NCBI RefSeq assembly: GCF_042676065.1 | Contig: NZ_JBHTJO010000001.1 | Span: forward strand, 372,001 to 436,000 | DNA: 64,000 bases | Source: Methyloligella solikamskensis | GTDB taxonomy: Bacteria; Pseudomonadota; Alphaproteobacteria; Rhizobiales; Methyloligellaceae | Reading direction: 5' to 3' | Shown: positions 61,799 to 64,000 of the stretch, one piece after another | Layout: the number at the start of each line of letters is the position of its first letter | How positions within the stretch are numbered: position 1 is the first letter of the stretch | Made by a program: the position numbers and the translations under genes | The notes under the pieces: model-generated | Told to the model about the DNA's origin: nothing | Seen by the model: the letters and a program-made list of their open reading frames with translations, nothing else | Database searches by the model: none

Positions 61799-62317
61799 AT
61801 GACAAACGAAACCAAATCTTCGCTGCCCTACCGGCCTTGCGTCGGTGTGATGCTGGTCAATGCACAGGGTCTCGTCTTCGTCGGCCGGCGTACGGACCGC
61901 CAGGACGATACGGAAGGCGAAGGCGATTGGTGGCAGATGCCCCAAGGCGGCATCGATAAAGGGGAAGAGCCCGATGTGGCGGCAAGGCGGGAGCTCTGGG
62001 AAGAGACCGGCGTGACCTCCGTCGAGTTGATTGGGGAATCCCGGGACTGGTATCGCTACGATCTCCCCTCTGAGCTAGTCGGGATCGCCTGGAAAGGGCG
62101 CTATTGCGGCCAGACCCAGAAGTGGTTCGTGGCGCGCTTCGAAGGCGATGAGAGCGAGATCGCTCTGGACGGCCGGCCCGGTCACGATGCGGAATTCGAT
62201 GCCTGGCAATGGGTCGAGCTCGAGACGCTCCCCGACTTGATCGTGCCGTTCAAACGCCCGGTCTACGACCAGATCGTCGACGAGTTCGCGCCGCTGATCG
62301 CGAAGCTGCGCGCTTAG
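61799..62317 (+). CDS. rppH: RNA pyrophosphohydrolase (Nudix)
   Basis: Removes pyrophosphate from the 5' end of mRNA, starting RNase E-dependent decay. The 172-residue protein begins YRPCVGVMLVNAQGLVFVGRR. The Nudix box at 50-72 (GGIDKGEEPDVAARRELWEE and on to TGV) is complete, and YRYDLP and YCGQTQKWFVARF are family marks. It follows the deacetylase gene by 59 bases, the last of the conserved block. Confidence 0.95.
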   Translation: MTNETKSSLPYRPCVGVMLVNAQGLVFVGRRTDRQDDTEGEGDWWQMPQGGIDKGEEPDVAARRELWEETGVTSVELIGESRDWYRYDLPSELVGIAWKGRYCGQTQKWFVARFEGDESEIALDGRPGHDAEFDAWQWVELETLPDLIVPFKRPVYDQIVDEFAPLIAKLRA

Positions 62318-62323
62318 CACTTC

Positions 62324-64000
62324 CTAGGTGGCGCTCGCCTTTTCGGGGGCTGCGGGCGGCTCGCCCCGGAACCGGCTCATCATCCGGCGGATTACCAGGA
62401 CGAAGGCTGGTAGCAGCACCAGATCGCCGATCAGGGCAGCGATGAGGGTCAGGGCCGCCAGCTTGCCGAACAGCCTGAGCGAGGGCAGGGACGACAGCAC
62501 GGTGATGCCGAGCCCGAAGGCCAGGATGGTCGAGGTGAGCACGAGGGCCGGCCCGATGAGCACGGCCGCCCGGCGCACGGCGATCGCCGGATCCTGATCT
62601 TCGCGGTCTTCCAATCGCAATCGGTTCAGATAATGCACCGTCGCGTTCAGAGAGAGGCCGAAGGCCACGATCAGCGCCACGATGGAGGCGAATTGCAGGC
62701 CTTCGCCTGAGAGGGCCAAAAGGGCACCGGCCGAGAAGACCGGGAACAGTATTGGCACCACGCTCACCACCACCACGAGCCAGGAGCGGAAGATCAGGCC
62801 CAGGAACAGGGCGATAACGGCGATCTCCACCGTGAGGCCCATATTCAGGTTCTCGATCATGGAGGCGCTATTGCGGGCGGCGATGGCCGACAGGCCTGTG
62901 ACCTTGATCTCAAACTTGGGATTGTCCTCCCGCAGCTGATTGAGCCGGGTCTCGAGCTTCTCCACCACGGGCAGCAGATTGCTGACATCGATATCTGGCA
63001 CGCGGCCCGTGACGACGGCGGCATGCTCCTGCTCATTGATGAAGCGGTTGGTGAGATAGGCGGGCAGGATGCTCACATATTCCTGCAGCTTCTCCGGCGT
63101 GTCTTCGTCGGTCCGCGCCAGCCAGCGCTGGAGAGTTGCGATGGACCAGACATTGCCGACATCGGGCTCGGCCTGGACGGCGTCGTGAACCTCACCGATC
63201 AGCTGCAGCACATCCGGATCGTAGAGCGACTTGCCGTCGGGCCAGTCGATCATCACGTGGAGCGGGTTGGCGCCGGTCAGCTTGGCATCCAGCTGGGCGG
63301 AGGCCTCGACGGCTTGTTCCTTGTCGGGCACCTGGTCGGCCAGGCGATAGCGTGGCGGCAGGGTGCTGTAGATGATGCCGAGCGCCAGAACGGCGATCAC
63401 GCCGAGGCTGAGGATGGCCAGAGGCCGTTTGACCACGAAGTCGGCGAGCCAGGCGCAGCCGTTCTTCAGAGCCTCCATGAAGGGATTATCGCGATCTTCC
63501 GAGATGCCGAGATGGTGATGCTCGCGGATCAGCAGGCGCACCAGCAGCGGCACGATGGTGATGCAGACAACGAACGCTAGAAGGGTGGAGAGCGCGCCGG
63601 CGATGCCGAAGGTCCGGATCAGGGCGGAATCGGAGAAGAATAGCGCCAAGAACGAGACGGCAGCTGTTGTGCTGGACAGCACGCAGGCCGGGCCCACCAC
63701 CAGCAGGGCGTAGCGCGACGCGTCGATTGGCGATCTGCCCCGCAGCATGCGGTCGCGGGCCGCCACTGTGAGCTGCATGGAATCGGAGAAACCGAGCACC
63801 ATGATCAGGGGGATCATGACGTTCAGGAACAGATTCAGCTTGAAGCCGAGCCAGCCGAACATGCCGAGCGACCAGACGATCGCGATCACGGGGGGCAGGG
63901 CGGCGACGGCCATGAGCGAGAAGCGCCGGAAGAAGGCGAACGCGATGACCGCGCCGAACAGGAAGCCCAGGGCGTTGTAGAGGTTCCGGTCGCGCTTAAC
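62324..64000 (-). CDS. RND/MMPL-superfamily exporter, 5' end outside the window
   Basis: A partial gene of at least 558 codons on the minus strand. The frame stays open to 64000 with continuous protein-like sequence (VKRDRNLYNALGFLFGAVIA), so it continues beyond the edge. It shows two blocks of membrane helices around a periplasmic domain (about residues 200-390 of the visible part), the arrangement of MMPL/RND lipid or hopanoid exporters. Marks include LGFSDSMQLTVAARDRML and IVALIVAFGLSLNATVHYLNRL with a central Asn in place of the usual Asp. The substrate cannot be named. It converges with rppH, ending six bases after it. Confidence 0.85.
   Translation of the reverse strand, partial: VKRDRNLYNALGFLFGAVIAFAFFRRFSLMAVAALPPVIAIVWSLGMFGWLGFKLNLFLNVMIPLIMVLGFSDSMQLTVAARDRMLRGRSPIDASRYALLVVGPACVLSSTTAAVSFLALFFSDSALIRTFGIAGALSTLLAFVVCITIVPLLVRLLIREHHHLGISEDRDNPFMEALKNGCAWLADFVVKRPLAILSLGVIAVLALGIIYSTLPPRYRLADQVPDKEQAVEASAQLDAKLTGANPLHVMIDWPDGKSLYDPDVLQLIGEVHDAVQAEPDVGNVWSIATLQRWLARTDEDTPEKLQEYVSILPAYLTNRFINEQEHAAVVTGRVPDIDVSNLLPVVEKLETRLNQLREDNPKFEIKVTGLSAIAARNSASMIENLNMGLTVEIAVIALFLGLIFRSWLVVVVSVVPILFPVFSAGALLALSGEGLQFASIVALIVAFGLSLNATVHYLNRLRLEDREDQDPAIAVRRAAVLIGPALVLTSTILAFGLGITVLSSLPSLRLFGKLAALTLIAALIGDLVLLPAFVLVIRRMMSRFRGEPPAAPEKASAT

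Noticed and set aside
62324..64000. Hopanoid exporter HpnN
   Set aside because: The RND/MMPL architecture fits, but no hopanoid genes are visible and the 5' part is missing, so only the superfamily is given.

Overview
The window is a high-GC chromosomal segment from an alphaproteobacterium, most likely of the Hyphomicrobiales (Rhizobiales) type. The reasons are the conserved block rplU-rpmA-GNAT-obgE-proB-proA-nadD-rsfS-rlmH-envC-ctpA-deacetylase-rppH (49-62.3 kb), an L21 protein with a long Lys/Ala tail, and an IalB-family protein next to rlmN close to argG. No phage, transposase or CRISPR array was seen; accessory DNA appears as small inserted islands.

Layout. 0.2-10.5 kb: argG, a small membrane protein, a GFA-family protein, an HCCA-isomerase-like protein, an acyltransferase-SGNH fusion, rlmN, ialB-like, a quinone reductase, a YkvA-like protein, a low-Mr tyrosine phosphatase, a VOC protein and thpR. 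10.7-15.6 kb: an unlisted 35-codon ORF coupled to aat, a flippase, a PAP2 phosphatase, an SDR and a MarR regulator. 15.7-21.3 kb: a heavy-metal RND efflux operon (small His/Cys protein, His-rich lipoprotein adaptor, CzcA/CusA-type pump) divergent from a ferritin-like gene. 21.4-27.8 kb: DUF4153 membrane protein, two small conserved proteins, a DoxD-DoxA-like fusion, an SDR, a DJ-1/PfpI protein and a NemR-type TetR regulator with two matching operators, followed by the frameshifted 3' remnant of a second SDR. 27.8-40.2 kb: GNAT, GH15 glucoamylase, FdhF/YdeP oxidoreductase, AidB-like acyl-CoA dehydrogenase, two orphan genes, a secreted TPR protein, YcxB-like protein and a CitE-type lyase. 40.4-47.6 kb: sthA, then redox and regulatory gene pairs (LysR/MFS; FMN reductase/ICMT-like; a coupled carboxymuconolactone decarboxylase-GNAT-azoreductase set divergent from MarR). 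47.6-49 kb: tRNA-Ser(CGA) with a duplicated 3' end, and a sulfotransferase. 49-62.3 kb: the conserved housekeeping block, interrupted between nadD and rsfS by two antisense genes for exported proteins. 62.3-64 kb: an RND/MMPL exporter cut by the window edge.

The most promising observations are: (i) a NemR-like electrophile sensor, keeping the Cys and Lys used by E. coli NemR, with paired TAGAC-N5-GTCTA operators and an adjacent SDR relic; (ii) a 35-codon leader ORF with a strong ribosome-binding site whose stop overlaps the aat start; (iii) two exported proteins, one a Cys-rich nuclease fold without its catalytic residues, inserted into the nadD-rsfS junction; (iv) a TGTTGC-N3-GCAACA palindrome exactly 51 nt before two unlinked genes; (v) a tRNA-Ser 3'-end duplication that looks like an attachment-site scar.
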